DNA of 22,488 nucleotides from an uncultured Caulobacter sp. (GTDB lineage Bacteria; Pseudomonadota; Alphaproteobacteria; Caulobacterales; Caulobacteraceae), in NCBI RefSeq assembly GCF_937900395.1, contig NZ_CALCDX010000104.1, forward strand, positions 1 through 22,488, in the 5' to 3' direction. Under the pieces are notes generated by a model that ran no database searches, had not been told where the DNA came from, and saw nothing but the letters and a program-made list of their open reading frames with translations. Below, in pieces: positions 1 through 8,600 of the stretch. Made by a program: the position numbers and the translations under genes. The stretch's first letter is position 1, and every line of letters begins with the position of its first letter.

Positions 1-2268
1 CGCGGGCGCCGTCGCGGCCGCGGGACGCGCCGCCGCGCGCGCGGGCTGGGCGTGGGTCTGGCCGGCTCCGAGCAGGCCAAGGCCCAGGCTCAGGGCGAGG
101 ATCGCCGCCAGGGTCGAGGCGCCCGCCCGCTTGAAGGCGATCGAAGCCCTCGGCGTGTCGCGATGGCGCCACCACAGGATGATCGAGATGGAGGCGCGCA
201 TGAGGTCGGTGAACGACTGCCAGGCCGACCAGGACACGTGATCGTCGATCAGCGGCCAGGCGTCGGCGCGGCCCATCACGACCCGCACCAGTTGCCGCCG
301 CGACTCCAGCGTCATTTCCGTGAACATGAACCTCAGCCCACCCTTCCCGCTTCCCAACATCTTGACCGGGAACCCAAACGTCTTTTCGGCCGCGAACACC
401 TCCACGTGGGTCACGGTCCGTCCCTCGATAACCTCGTCGTCCGGCGCCGGAACCGCCATGCCGCCCATCGAGATGTTCGTCGTCTCGGTCGACAGGACGT
501 GGCCGTCGTCGAAATAGAGCCGCGCGGGCAGAACGACGCCCAGGTGCTCGTGCTTGCGGACCTGCCGGGTCTCGCGTCCCACCGCGATGGCGGTGATCAG
601 GATCAGCAGGCTGAAACTGGACCAGCCGACATTCAGCATCACCGTGCCCAGCTGCACATCGAAATACTGCGGCAGCAGCAGCTTGGCGATCCCCGAACCG
701 ATCGCGCCAAACAGCAGGCCGGTGGTGATCAGCAGGGGCAGCAGGACCTTGAAGTCGAAATAGCCTTCTTCCAGCAGGCCGCCCTTGTCGGTGACGTTGA
801 ACTTGCCCTTCTTGGGATCGAACAACGGCAGGATCGTCGGCCCCACCAGGTGGAACGAGATCAGCGACTCGTAGACCTCGCCCCAGAAGGCGCGACGATA
901 CTTTCCTTGGATGCGCTCATTGACCAGCACCGACAGCAGAAGGTGCGGGATCGCATAGGTGACGATCGTCCAGGCCGCGGCGGCGATGATGTTCTGTTCG
1001 AAGATCAGATAGGCCAGCGGCGAGGTCAGGAACACGATCCGCGGCAGCGGAAACTGGAAGTGCAGCATCGCGTTCAGGTAACAGAGGCGCTGGCCCAGGG
1101 TCAGGCCTGGCCCGAGCATCGGATTGTCGATCCGGAAGATCTGGGTCATGCCGCGCGCCCAGCGGGCCCGCTGGCCGATGTGCAGGGCCAGGCGCTCGGT
1201 CGCGAGGCCCGCCGACAGGCGCGTGTTCAGATAGGCTGTGTTCCAGCCCATGCGCTGGAGCTTGAGCGCGGTGTGGGCGTCCTCGGTCACCGTCTCGCCG
1301 GCGAAGCCGTTGGTCTGCTCCAGCGCCTCGCGACGGATGACCGCGCAGGATCCGCAGAAGAAGGTGGCGTTCCAGAAGTCGTTGCCCTTCTGGACGACGC
1401 CGTAGAACAGGTCGCCCTCGCCCGGGATGTCCTTCACGGCGCGGATGTTCCGCTGCACCGGATCGGGCGAGTAGAAGTAGTGCGGCGTCTGCATCAAGGC
1501 CAGCTTGGGGTCGGCCTGGAACCAGCCGACGGTCAGCTGCAGGAAGGCGCGGGTGGCGACGTGATCGGCGTCGAAGATGCAGAGCAGCTCGCCCGTGGTC
1601 TGCGGGATGGCGTTGTTGAGGTTGCCCGCCTTGGCGTGCTTGTTGTCGGTCCGCGTGATGTAGCCGCAGCCGGCCTTGCGCGCGAACTCCTCGAATTCGG
1701 GCCGACGACCGTCGTCCAGGATGTAGACCTTGAAACGGTCGGCCGGATAGTCCTGGTCCATGGCCGCGAACACGGTGTCCTGCACCAGTTCGAGGCTTTC
1801 GTTGTAGGTCGGAATGTAGATGTCGACGGTCGGCCAAGTCTCGGGCGGGCCCGTGATCTCCCGCACCTTGCGATCGAGCGGCCAGATGCACTGGACGTAG
1901 CCGAGCACCAGGATCAGCCAGGCATAGAGCTCGGCCAGATAGAGGCCGATCCCCAGGCCGGCGGCCAGGGGATTGTCGAAGTGCAGGGTCTGGGTCGTCC
2001 GCCACCAGATGTAGCGTGTCGACAAGGCGGTTGAGACCACGACCAGGCCGATGGTCATCTTGCGGCTGTCGCTCAGCTGGCCGATGGCGGCGGAGATGGC
2101 GAACACGCCGAGGCCGAAGATCAGCTGACCATTGCTGTCCAGCGGGACGACGACGGCCAGAACAACGATCAGCGCCGCCAGCGCGAAGATCGCATAGCGC
2201 GCCGGCGCGGACGCCACGACGCGACCGAACAGGCCCTCGCCGAGGTCCGATGCCCCCCTGATGTTCAT
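1..2268 (-). CDS. bcsA: Cellulose synthase catalytic subunit, probable BcsA-BcsB fusion (partial, 3' end outside window)
   Basis: Inner-membrane glycosyltransferase family 2 enzyme that polymerises UDP-glucose into beta-1,4-glucan and exports it. The frame is open from ATG 2268 to position 1, 756 codons without a stop. Visible in order: N-terminal membrane helices (about residues 25-125); the GT2 domain with LDDG (D185, D186), DAD (233-235), TED (D330) and QRARW (366-370), which are the complete D,D,D,QxxRW catalytic set; further membrane helices; then a PilZ region with QVRKHEH (569-575) and NISMGG (598-603). The canonical PilZ RxxxR reads R571-KHE-H575, so the second arginine is His. After PilZ the frame continues through a Trp-rich segment (ILWWRH) into a hydrophobic stretch (about 713-742) ending THA-QPA, like the signal peptide of BcsB. 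This suggests an AcsAB-type fusion (inference; the BcsB body is not visible). The start lies 2 bases after the bcsQ stop, so the genes are probably cotranscribed and translationally coupled. Confidence 0.93.
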   Translation of the reverse strand, partial: MNIRGASDLGEGLFGRVVASAPARYAIFALAALIVVLAVVVPLDSNGQLIFGLGVFAISAAIGQLSDSRKMTIGLVVVSTALSTRYIWWRTTQTLHFDNPLAAGLGIGLYLAELYAWLILVLGYVQCIWPLDRKVREITGPPETWPTVDIYIPTYNESLELVQDTVFAAMDQDYPADRFKVYILDDGRRPEFEEFARKAGCGYITRTDNKHAKAGNLNNAIPQTTGELLCIFDADHVATRAFLQLTVGWFQADPKLALMQTPHYFYSPDPVQRNIRAVKDIPGEGDLFYGVVQKGNDFWNATFFCGSCAVIRREALEQTNGFAGETVTEDAHTALKLQRMGWNTAYLNTRLSAGLATERLALHIGQRARWARGMTQIFRIDNPMLGPGLTLGQRLCYLNAMLHFQFPLPRIVFLTSPLAYLIFEQNIIAAAAWTIVTYAIPHLLLSVLVNERIQGKYRRAFWGEVYESLISFHLVGPTILPLFDPKKGKFNVTDKGGLLEEGYFDFKVLLPLLITTGLLFGAIGSGIAKLLLPQYFDVQLGTVMLNVGWSSFSLLILITAIAVGRETRQVRKHEHLGVVLPARLYFDDGHVLSTETTNISMGGMAVPAPDDEVIEGRTVTHVEVFAAEKTFGFPVKMLGSGKGGLRFMFTEMTLESRRQLVRVVMGRADAWPLIDDHVSWSAWQSFTDLMRASISIILWWRHRDTPRASIAFKRAGASTLAAILALSLGLGLLGAGQTHAQPARAAARPAAATAPA

Positions 2269-2270
2269 GG

Positions 2271-3026
2271 TCAGTACGACCCCGGAGCTGTCAATCGATC
2301 GAGGCGGCCCGCGATCGTGTCGATGTCGAGCGCGGCCACGCTGCCCGGCGCGACGCCGACCACGGGCTCGCCGCGCGCGGCCGACTCAGCCAGGGCCTCG
2401 TCATAGTGGACAACGCCGATGAAGCGCTCGGGCGCGTGGGCGGCGATGAAGTCGGCGATGTCGCGGCTGAGGCGACGGCGCGGATCGACCTGGTTCAGGA
2501 TGCCGAAGGTGTCGGGACGCTCCGAGATCGGGCGCAGCATCAGGCCGTCGCGATAGGTCGGCACCAAGGCCATCGAGCCGGCGTCGGCCAGCAGGACGAT
2601 CAGCTTCAGGTCGGCCAGCGCCTCGAGACGCTCCTGCATGCGGCCTTCGCCCGGCGTGGTGTCGGCGATGACGATCTCGTCGGGGGAACGGGCCAGACCC
2701 GCCAGGGCTTGCGACAAGGTCTCCTCGACCAGCAGATCCTTCATGCGAAGGCGCTCGGCGGTGGTGGCCTCGCCATAGGGCGCGACACGCACGCCATCGA
2801 CGCCGCTGACCAGCGCGGCCGACCACGGCAGGCCGCGCGCGGTGCAGCGGGCAACGCCCAGATCGCCCTCGTGGTGCGGGGCGAGCAGGAAGCGCAAGGC
2901 GTTCTGGGAATCGAAATCTACGGCGGTGACCTGACGTCCCCGGCGGCGCAAGGCCACGGCCAGGTTGGCGACAAGCGTCGTCTTTCCCACGCCCCCCTTG
3001 GGCGACGACACAACGACAAGAACCAT
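2271..3026 (-). CDS. bcsQ: BcsQ, ParA/MinD-family ATPase of the cellulose operon
   Basis: A 251-residue P-loop ATPase of the ParA/MinD group. BcsQ (YhjQ) proteins are encoded with cellulose synthase and in enterobacteria are needed for cellulose production and tied to its polar placement. The sequence shows a deviant Walker A, KGGVGKTT at residues 10-17, an IADTTPGEG segment in the switch region, and a C-terminal HYDEALAESAARGEPV motif. That motif matches the HRDEAMAE region of enterobacterial BcsQ and separates it from chromosome-segregation ParA. ATG 3026 directly follows the TAA of the upstream gene (TAAATG, no gap), and the TGA is 2 bases from the bcsA ATG, so the three genes are tightly coupled. 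It is distinct from the true ParA at 16616-17419. Confidence 0.92.
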   Translation of the reverse strand: MVLVVVSSPKGGVGKTTLVANLAVALRRRGRQVTAVDFDSQNALRFLLAPHHEGDLGVARCTARGLPWSAALVSGVDGVRVAPYGEATTAERLRMKDLLVEETLSQALAGLARSPDEIVIADTTPGEGRMQERLEALADLKLIVLLADAGSMALVPTYRDGLMLRPISERPDTFGILNQVDPRRRLSRDIADFIAAHAPERFIGVVHYDEALAESAARGEPVVGVAPGSVAALDIDTIAGRLDRLTAPGSY

Positions 3027-3500
3027 TTAGAGCGCCTTCCGCCCAATCCGCTCGAAGATCTCCGAAAGAGCCTGGGGCGCGGCTTCGACCGGCTTGGCCG
3101 AACCATAGCGGCTGAACGCGGCGCCCTTGGAAAGGTCGGCCTCGGCGCCGCGCGCGCGGCCATCGATCTGCAGGCGATCGAACAGCGAACCGTTCGTCGG
3201 CGGTTCGGCCGCGAAGCCGGAAGCGGCCGTCGGCAGCGCGACGGGCGCAACTTCGATCGGAGCGACGGCGGCCGGAGCGACGGGAGCTTCAGCGATGGGG
3301 GCCTGAGCGACGGGAGCCGGAGCCATTGGAGCCTGGCCCATCGAAGCCGACGCCGACGTGTCCGGACGAGAGAGTTCGCTCTTCGCCCGCGCCATCCTCT
3401 CAAGAACAGGCCAAGCCTGTTCCGAGGCGCGCGGCGCGTCGAACTGCCTGTAGTTCACAGTGGACTTCAACTTATCCATGAGGGCGCTAACGTCGCTCAC
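3027..3500 (-). CDS. Small Ala/Pro-rich protein, first gene of the cellulose operon (possible BcsR/BcsP/BcsO-like)
   Basis: Start chosen at GTG 3500 because a good Shine-Dalgarno (GAGGAAG, read on the minus strand at 3514-3508) lies 7 bases upstream. A TTG at 3521 and an ATG at 3479 are alternatives. The product has 157 residues: a short N-terminal part with NYRQFD...AWPVLERMAR, a disordered middle of repeated APVA/API/PVAP units, then two short motifs, LFDRLQID and, at the very end, LSEIFERIGRKAL. The N-terminal spacing of Tyr, Arg and Trp-Pro faintly recalls enterobacterial BcsR. Pro-rich BcsO/BcsP proteins also occur in cellulose operons, so a role with BcsQ/BcsA in assembling or regulating the synthase is likely by position. 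There is no signal peptide or membrane helix. The family assignment is uncertain, but the gene is well supported by SD, TAAATG coupling and context. Confidence 0.75.
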   Translation of the reverse strand: MSDVSALMDKLKSTVNYRQFDAPRASEQAWPVLERMARAKSELSRPDTSASASMGQAPMAPAPVAQAPIAEAPVAPAAVAPIEVAPVALPTAASGFAAEPPTNGSLFDRLQIDGRARGAEADLSKGAAFSRYGSAKPVEAAPQALSEIFERIGRKAL

Positions 3501-3708
3501 CGGCCAACTTCCTCGTTCCAATTCGCGCAGTAACTGCTCGATTAGAGATGAATTCGAAACTTCAGATCCAAGCCGACAACTTCAAAGCATAAACCTCGAA
3601 ATTGTTTCCTCACGCGCTTCCGCCCAAATGGGTTGTTGAAACCTTACAGCATTCGACAAACCACGACCGCGTCGAAAAAGTACAGTTGCAACCTATAGTT
3701 TATTATTA

Positions 3709-3723
3709 TTAATCTATCGTTTA
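3709..3723 (+). promoter_or_regulatory. Imperfect CtrA-binding-site-like sequence
   Basis: TTAA at 3709-3712, seven bases, then TTTA at 3720-3723: one mismatch to the Caulobacter cell-cycle regulator motif TTAA-N7-TTAA. It lies about 210 bases upstream of the first cellulose-operon gene. In an AT-rich stretch such a match can arise by chance. Confidence 0.25.
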
Positions 3724-3946
3724 CTGGCCGAGCTCTCGAAGAGAATTTTATAAGCACAACCCAGCAAGGTAAACGCTTGTACACTATCGCAATCGCTTGG
3801 GGTCAAGGGTTCCCATCTGTTAGCTGACAACCGACAACCCAAAACGGGTAAACCCAAAGACAACTCGAGACCGAAATACCACCTAGAAGCGTACTTCATT
3901 TCACAGAGTTTACTGAGCCTACCAGCACTACTCCTGATTAGTTACC

Positions 3947-3967
3947 GACCAACATTGAACGTTGGTC
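3947..3967. promoter_or_regulatory. Inverted repeat, possible operator
   Basis: Arms GACCAAC (3947-3953) and GTTGGTC (3961-3967) are perfect 7-bp inverted repeats separated by 7 bases. This is the spacing of a dimeric repressor or activator site. It lies in the gene-free region between the cellulose operon and the RTX gene. The binding protein is unknown. Confidence 0.3.
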
Positions 3968-4133
3968 AGCAGCCGATAAGGGTTGATATAGGCGCAGTCG
4001 CGCAAACAGCACAGGCGCAGCCCGCGCGCTCTATTGTCGCATGCTCGACTTTTGGAATGGGTCGCGAGAGCGACAGCAAACCCTATCGCCATAAGGCCTT
4101 TCGCGGTTCGCGATCGCCTGGTCGTCGAGGGTT

Positions 4134-4173
4134 GGCGGCGCGGAGCGCGCCGCCGATTGTCGGCTAGGTTTTT
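4134..4173 (+). terminator. Strong hairpin(s) in the gap left of the RTX gene
   Basis: GGCGGCGCG (4134-4142) and CGCGCCGCC (4146-4154) form a 9-bp stem with a GAG loop. An overlapping alternative hairpin, GCCGA/TCGGC (4152-4164), is followed by TTTTT at 4169-4173 on the plus strand. It could end transcription arriving from either side, but no plus-strand gene precedes it. For the RTX gene, which reads leftward, it lies about 145 bases past the stop. Confidence 0.35.
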
Positions 4174-4299
4174 GACTTAAAGCATTTTTACCATGTTGCT
4201 TTAGGCTCGAACGGCGGCGCCGCAGAGCTTGAGCCCGCTTCAAGCCCAATCAAAAGATCATTACGGCCTGGATGACGGACGCGCGCCCGCGTCTCAAGA

Positions 4300-5403
4300 C
4301 TAGATAATTCCGATCAGCGCATCGAAGCCGGAAACGTCGTTCAACGCCACCGCCGCGCCGACCTGGTGCACGGCCAGCGTATCGGCGAACACATAGAAGT
4401 CGTCGCCGACCTGCACGCCGACATAGACCAGGGCCGCCTTGGCGGCGAAGGCGGCGTTGGCGGCCGCCAGGGCGCTGTCGAACGTGGCCGCGCTGGCCAC
4501 CAGCTGGTAGTTGGTGGTCGTGGCGGCGGCCAGTCCCTGGAAGTCCAGGGCGTCCTCGCCGTCGAAATCCAGAATGTGGTCCGGCGCCGTGGGCAGCGAG
4601 TCCGAGGCGGCGAAGACAAAGACGTCCGCGCCGGGCCCGCCGCTGAGGGTGTCCTGGCCGGCGCCGCCGGTCAGGGTGTCGTCGCCAGAACCGCCCTTGA
4701 GCGTATCGTTGCCCAGGCCGCCGTTCAGGACGTCCGCGCCAGTCCCGCCGTCGAGGATGTCAGCGCCCCGGCCGCCCGTCAGGGTGTCATTGCCCGAGCC
4801 GCCGGTCAGGGTGTCGTCGCCCGAACCGCCGTCCAGGATGTCGGCGCCGGCGCCGCCGATCAGGATGTCGGCGCCCGAACCGCCCTGAAGCGTGTCGGCG
4901 CCCGCCCCGCCGTCCAGGGTGTCGTCGCCATCGCCGCCGAACAGAGTGTCGCTTCCGTCGCCGCCGTCGATGATGTCATCGCCGCCCGCGCCATCCAGGG
5001 TGTCGTCGCCGACGCCGCCCGCCAGATGGTCATTGGCGTCGCCGCCGGTCAGGAAATCGTCGCCCGTCCCACCGAACGCCGCGATGGCGTGGGCGGCCTG
5101 CGCCGTCGTCGGCTCGAAGAAATCGTCGCCCGCGCCGCCGATGAACAGGTGGGAACCGTCGGAGAACTTGATCCGGTCGGCCGTCGCCGCGGCGGGCAGG
5201 CCAAAGTTCACTCCGGCCTGCGGGAAGATCACGGTGCGCGCGCCCAAGGTCAGTTGGTACGAGCCATAACCGTTCGATTGCGGGAAGAAGTTGATCTCGA
5301 CATCCGTCGCCGAACCCGACGTGAAGACCAGGGTGTCGAAGGTCAGGATGTTGAAGCGCTTTGCTTCGGCGGGGGTGATCTTGGAGAAGGTGTAGGTCGC
5401 CAT
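4300..5403 (-). CDS. RTX calcium-binding nonapeptide-repeat protein, probable type I secreted
   Basis: A 367-residue protein starting at ATG 5403, chosen because GGAGG lies 6 bases upstream; an in-frame start further upstream lacks this. Residues 1-85 form an N-terminal domain I do not recognise. From about residue 88 to 264 there are roughly 18 tandem glycine/aspartate nonapeptides (GGxGxDxLx, for example GGSGDDTLT). These fold into a calcium-binding parallel beta-roll in RTX proteins. The last 100 residues (DHILDFDGEDALDF and a hydrophobic tail ending in IGII) resemble the C-terminal signal region of type I secretion substrates. There is no N-terminal signal peptide. No ABC exporter, membrane fusion protein or TolC gene is in the window, so secretion would depend on a system elsewhere. 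No enzymatic domain is evident; a surface or matrix role is inference. Confidence 0.88.
   Translation of the reverse strand: MATYTFSKITPAEAKRFNILTFDTLVFTSGSATDVEINFFPQSNGYGSYQLTLGARTVIFPQAGVNFGLPAAATADRIKFSDGSHLFIGGAGDDFFEPTTAQAAHAIAAFGGTGDDFLTGGDANDHLAGGVGDDTLDGAGGDDIIDGGDGSDTLFGGDGDDTLDGGAGADTLQGGSGADILIGGAGADILDGGSGDDTLTGGSGNDTLTGGRGADILDGGTGADVLNGGLGNDTLKGGSGDDTLTGGAGQDTLSGGPGADVFVFAASDSLPTAPDHILDFDGEDALDFQGLAAATTTNYQLVASAATFDSALAAANAAFAAKAALVYVGVQVGDDFYVFADTLAVHQVGAAVALNDVSGFDALIGII
4400..5140 (-). repeat. Tandem coding repeat of the RTX array (core about 4611-5138)
   Basis: The nonapeptide array is visible in the DNA as degenerate 27-base units with recurring gccgccg and gtgtcgtcgcc blocks on the plus strand. 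The repetition makes this stretch prone to unit gain or loss by recombination and creates long spurious open frames in other frames. Confidence 0.7.
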
Positions 5404-5592
5404 GGTCTGCCTCCGCGCCGCGAGAACTTCAACGGTCACCGGTCGATAGAGCCTGAAGGCCTAGTCGTCGAGCCCTTGGTCCGGCCAATTTGTCGCAGGG
5501 GAGGATTCGCTTGCGGAATAGGGCGTTAAACTTCCCCAATCCGGGTAATTCGGACGCTCGCCAACCGGTGGCCGCCGTCCCGAGGCCGGCTC

Positions 5593-5624
5593 GGTTGGTC
5601 TCGGCGCGAACGCCGAGACCAACC
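5593..5624 (-). terminator. Perfect 14-bp hairpin terminator after the TonB receptor
   Basis: GGTTGGTCTCGGCG (5593-5606) and its exact complement CGCCGAGACCAACC (5611-5624) enclose four bases, read as UUCG on the minus strand. It begins 54 bases past the TonB-receptor stop and precedes the RTX gene's own start region, so it probably separates the two leftward transcripts. There is no T-run after it. Confidence 0.7.
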
Positions 5625-5677
5625 TTGCACGGGTCTGAAGGGCCGTCGGGTCCGGCTCGCGCCGAACCCGCCGCGCC

Positions 5678-8600
5678 TTAGAAGCTGGCCTTCACGCCGA
5701 GGTACATGTAGCGGCCGCGGTTGTCGTAGATGCCGCTGCCTTCGCCCGAGCCCGTCAGCTGATACGGGGGCAGACGATCGAAGACATTCTCCATGCCGCC
5801 ATAGACCGTGTAGTTACGGCTGATCGCATATTCAGCGGTCAGGTCATGATACATGACCGCCGGATAGTAGTTGATCGTGGCGAAGTCGGCGTTCTGGGGC
5901 GGACGACCGCCGACCGACTTGATGTTCTCGATCACGTCCACCGACATCTTGCCGATGTAGCGGCCTTGATAGCCGATGCTCAGCTTGTCCTTGCGCCATT
6001 GGGCCGAGATGTTGAAGGCCCAGCGCGGATCGCCCAGTTCGTACAGGATCTGGTCCGGACGGTTCGGCTGGTCGATGAACGGATAGTTGTCACGCTGGAC
6101 CACGTAGGTCAGCGTGCCGCGCAGGCTCACCGAACCGCTGTCTTCCGGCAGGTTGAAGCGATAGTTCACGTCGCTGTCGATGCCGCGCGCGCGACGCTTG
6201 GCGAAGTTCAGCGAGGTGTCCTGCAGGCTGCCCGGCACGAAGAACTTCGTGGTCGGATCGCGCTGGAACAGGGCGCAGAAGGCGTTGTCCAGGCTCGGCG
6301 CGTCATAGCAGTTGTTGAGCACCTGCTGCGGCGCGACCGACGAGATCACATTGCCCAGCTTGATGTCGTAGTAGTCGACCGACACCGTCAGGCCCGGGAC
6401 GAAGCGCGGCTGCAGGACAGCCCCGATCGTCCACGACTTGGCGGTTTCCTCGCCGAGGTTCGCGTTGCCGGCGCTGGTGATCTCGGTGGTCGAGGCCCGC
6501 GCGGCGTCGTTGATGAAGCCCGTCGGGATGCCCGCGGCGGCGCAGTTGGCCGCCCGGGTCGCCGTGCCCGCGCCGATGCTGGCGATGTCGCACGGGTCGC
6601 TGACGCTGGCGAAGTTCTGGCTGGGGGCCGAGTACAGCTCCGACAGCAGCGGCGCGCGGACCGACTTGGAGTAGTTGACCCGGAAGCGCACGTCGCGGAT
6701 CGGCGCGTAGATGGCGCCGGCGTTGTAGGCCAGCACCTTACCGGTGGCGCCGCTGTAGTCGGCGCCGCGAACCGCGCCGTTGACCGACAGCTCTTGCGCC
6801 CACGGCAGGTCGGCCAGGACGGGCACGCGGATTTCGGCGAAGGCTTCCTTCACGCTGAACGCCGGCGGATCGAAGATCGGGATGGCGTTCAGGAAGGTGC
6901 CGCCCGCGCGGACCAGGTCGTCATACTGCTCGTGCGCGGTCTCGCGACGGTATTCGGCGCCGGCGGCCAGGCCGATCGGACCGGCCGGCAGGCTGAACCA
7001 CGGGCTGGTGTCGCCCGAGATCGATCCGCTGAACACCGCCTGGGTCTGCTTGCCGTCGGCGCGCGAGGTTGTGTTGACATAGGCCTTGGCGGCCTCGCTG
7101 GGCGCGCCTTCGCCAAAGGGGTTCAGCGGCACGCAGGCCGCCACGTCGCCGGCGACATAGGACGCCAGGCTATCGGCGTACGGCACGCGGGCGGTGGGGT
7201 CGACCGTCACGCGGCAGACGATCTGGCCGGTCGGCGAACGGACGGCGTCCAGGGCGTAGGCGTAGCGCTGCTCGACGCGGTTGTTGCGCGACAGGGCCCG
7301 CTTCTTGAACTCGCCGTAGGTCGCCGAGACGTCGTAGCGCCAGGCGTCGCCGAGGTCGCCCTCGACGCCGAGCACGGCGCGGTAGGTTTCACGACGGATC
7401 GACTCTTCGCGAACGCCCAGATCCAGGTTGTTGCGGTTCAGGCGGAAGCTGGTCGAGCCGGCCGGGAGGCGGGCGGCGATGAAGGCGCGCGTCTCGGCCG
7501 ACAGGAACGGGTTGTCCAGGCTGATGAGGTCGCCGCTGTTCAGCAGGGCCGGCTGGTCGAACGAGGGGCTCGACTGCTGGAAGACCTTGTTGCGGACGTA
7601 CTTGGCTTCGACGTAGGGGCGGAACGCGCGGTTGACGTCGAAGTGACCGATCAGGTTGACCGCCAGACGCTGGGTCTGGGGCTGCAGCTGGCCATAGCGA
7701 CGCAGGGTCGAGCCGTCGCCGCCGGCCGAGCTGTTGGCCAGCGGGCGGAAGTCGAGACCGTAGTCAGCCTCTTGCAGCGTGCCGTTCGGCTGGAAGCGGA
7801 ACAGACGCGCGCGGCCGTCGGGGAGGCAGGTCAGCGGGTTGCCGCCGCTGCACGAGGGCTGGAACGTGCCGCCTTCCGTGATCAGCATGCTGTGGATGTC
7901 GGACACGAAGATGCGATCCGGAATGCCGTCCGAGCCGTTCGCCGAACCGGCCGGGTCGGAGTCGACGATCACCCAGCCGCCGCGCTGACGGGTCTGGCGA
8001 CGGTCGCTGTAGTAGATGTCTTCCTGCTTGGCGTATTCGACCGACAGGGCGACGTTGCCGCGATCGTCGGCGAAGTTCTTGCCAGCCGTGCCGCTGACGA
8101 ACCAGGCGTTGCCGTCGCCGCGGCTGCTGATGCCGTCCTGGGCGCGCAGCTGCAGGCCGTCGAAGTTGCGCTTCAGCACGAAGTTGACCACGCCGCCGAT
8201 GGCGTCCGAGCCGTAGATGGCCGAGTTGCCGCCGGTGACGACGTCGATCCGGTCGATCAGGTCGGTGGGGATGGTGTTGGTGTCGACCTCGTTGGAGCCT
8301 TCCGACGACGACACATGGCGGCGGCCGTTGACCAGGACCAGGGTCCGGGTGGTGCCCAGGCCGCGCAGGTCGAGGAAGTTCAGGCCGGCGGTGCCGATGA
8401 AGCGGGTCGAGTTCGACGACGAGAAGGTCGAACGGATCGAGGGCAGTTCGTTCAGGATGTCGCCGACCGACACGATGCCGGTGTTCTGGACCTGGGCGGC
8501 GGTGACGCTGGTCACCGGCACGTTCGACTGCAGGTTCGGCGTGCGGATGCGCGAACCGGTGACGACGACCTGCTCGACGGTCGCGGAGTCCTGAGCCGGC

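Larger units (their letters stand above)
3501..4299. other. AT-rich intergenic region upstream of the cellulose operon; no convincing gene
   Basis: About 800 bases without a supported gene. Parts are far more AT-rich than the surroundings: 3541-3600 and 3661-3720 are about 38 percent GC by hand count. Short open frames exist on both strands, but none has a Shine-Dalgarno or a recognisable product. The region must hold the promoter of the leftward cellulose operon. It contains an imperfect CtrA-like site (TTAA-N7-TTTA, 3709-3723), an inverted repeat (GACCAAC...GTTGGTC, 3947-3967) and a strong hairpin near the RTX gene 3' end (4134-4154). No transposase remnant was recognised. Confidence 0.6.

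Noticed and set aside
52..2034. 660-codon open frame on the plus strand
   Set aside because: Antisense to the intact BcsA frame, which has all catalytic motifs; the translation is low-complexity Arg/Gln/Asp-rich and typical of a GC-rich shadow.
3714..3899. 61-codon minus-strand frame in the AT-rich gap
   Set aside because: No ribosome site, no recognisable protein features, and a region whose low GC makes short frames uninformative.
3955..4249. Overlapping 70- and 72-codon frames on opposite strands
   Set aside because: Neither has a Shine-Dalgarno; one uses a TTG start, and both read through the strong hairpin at 4134-4154.
4366..5529. 387-codon plus-strand frame with VVARTA-type repeats
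   Set aside because: Mirror of the RTX repeat array on the other strand; the minus-strand reading gives a coherent nonapeptide beta-roll with a proper ribosome site.
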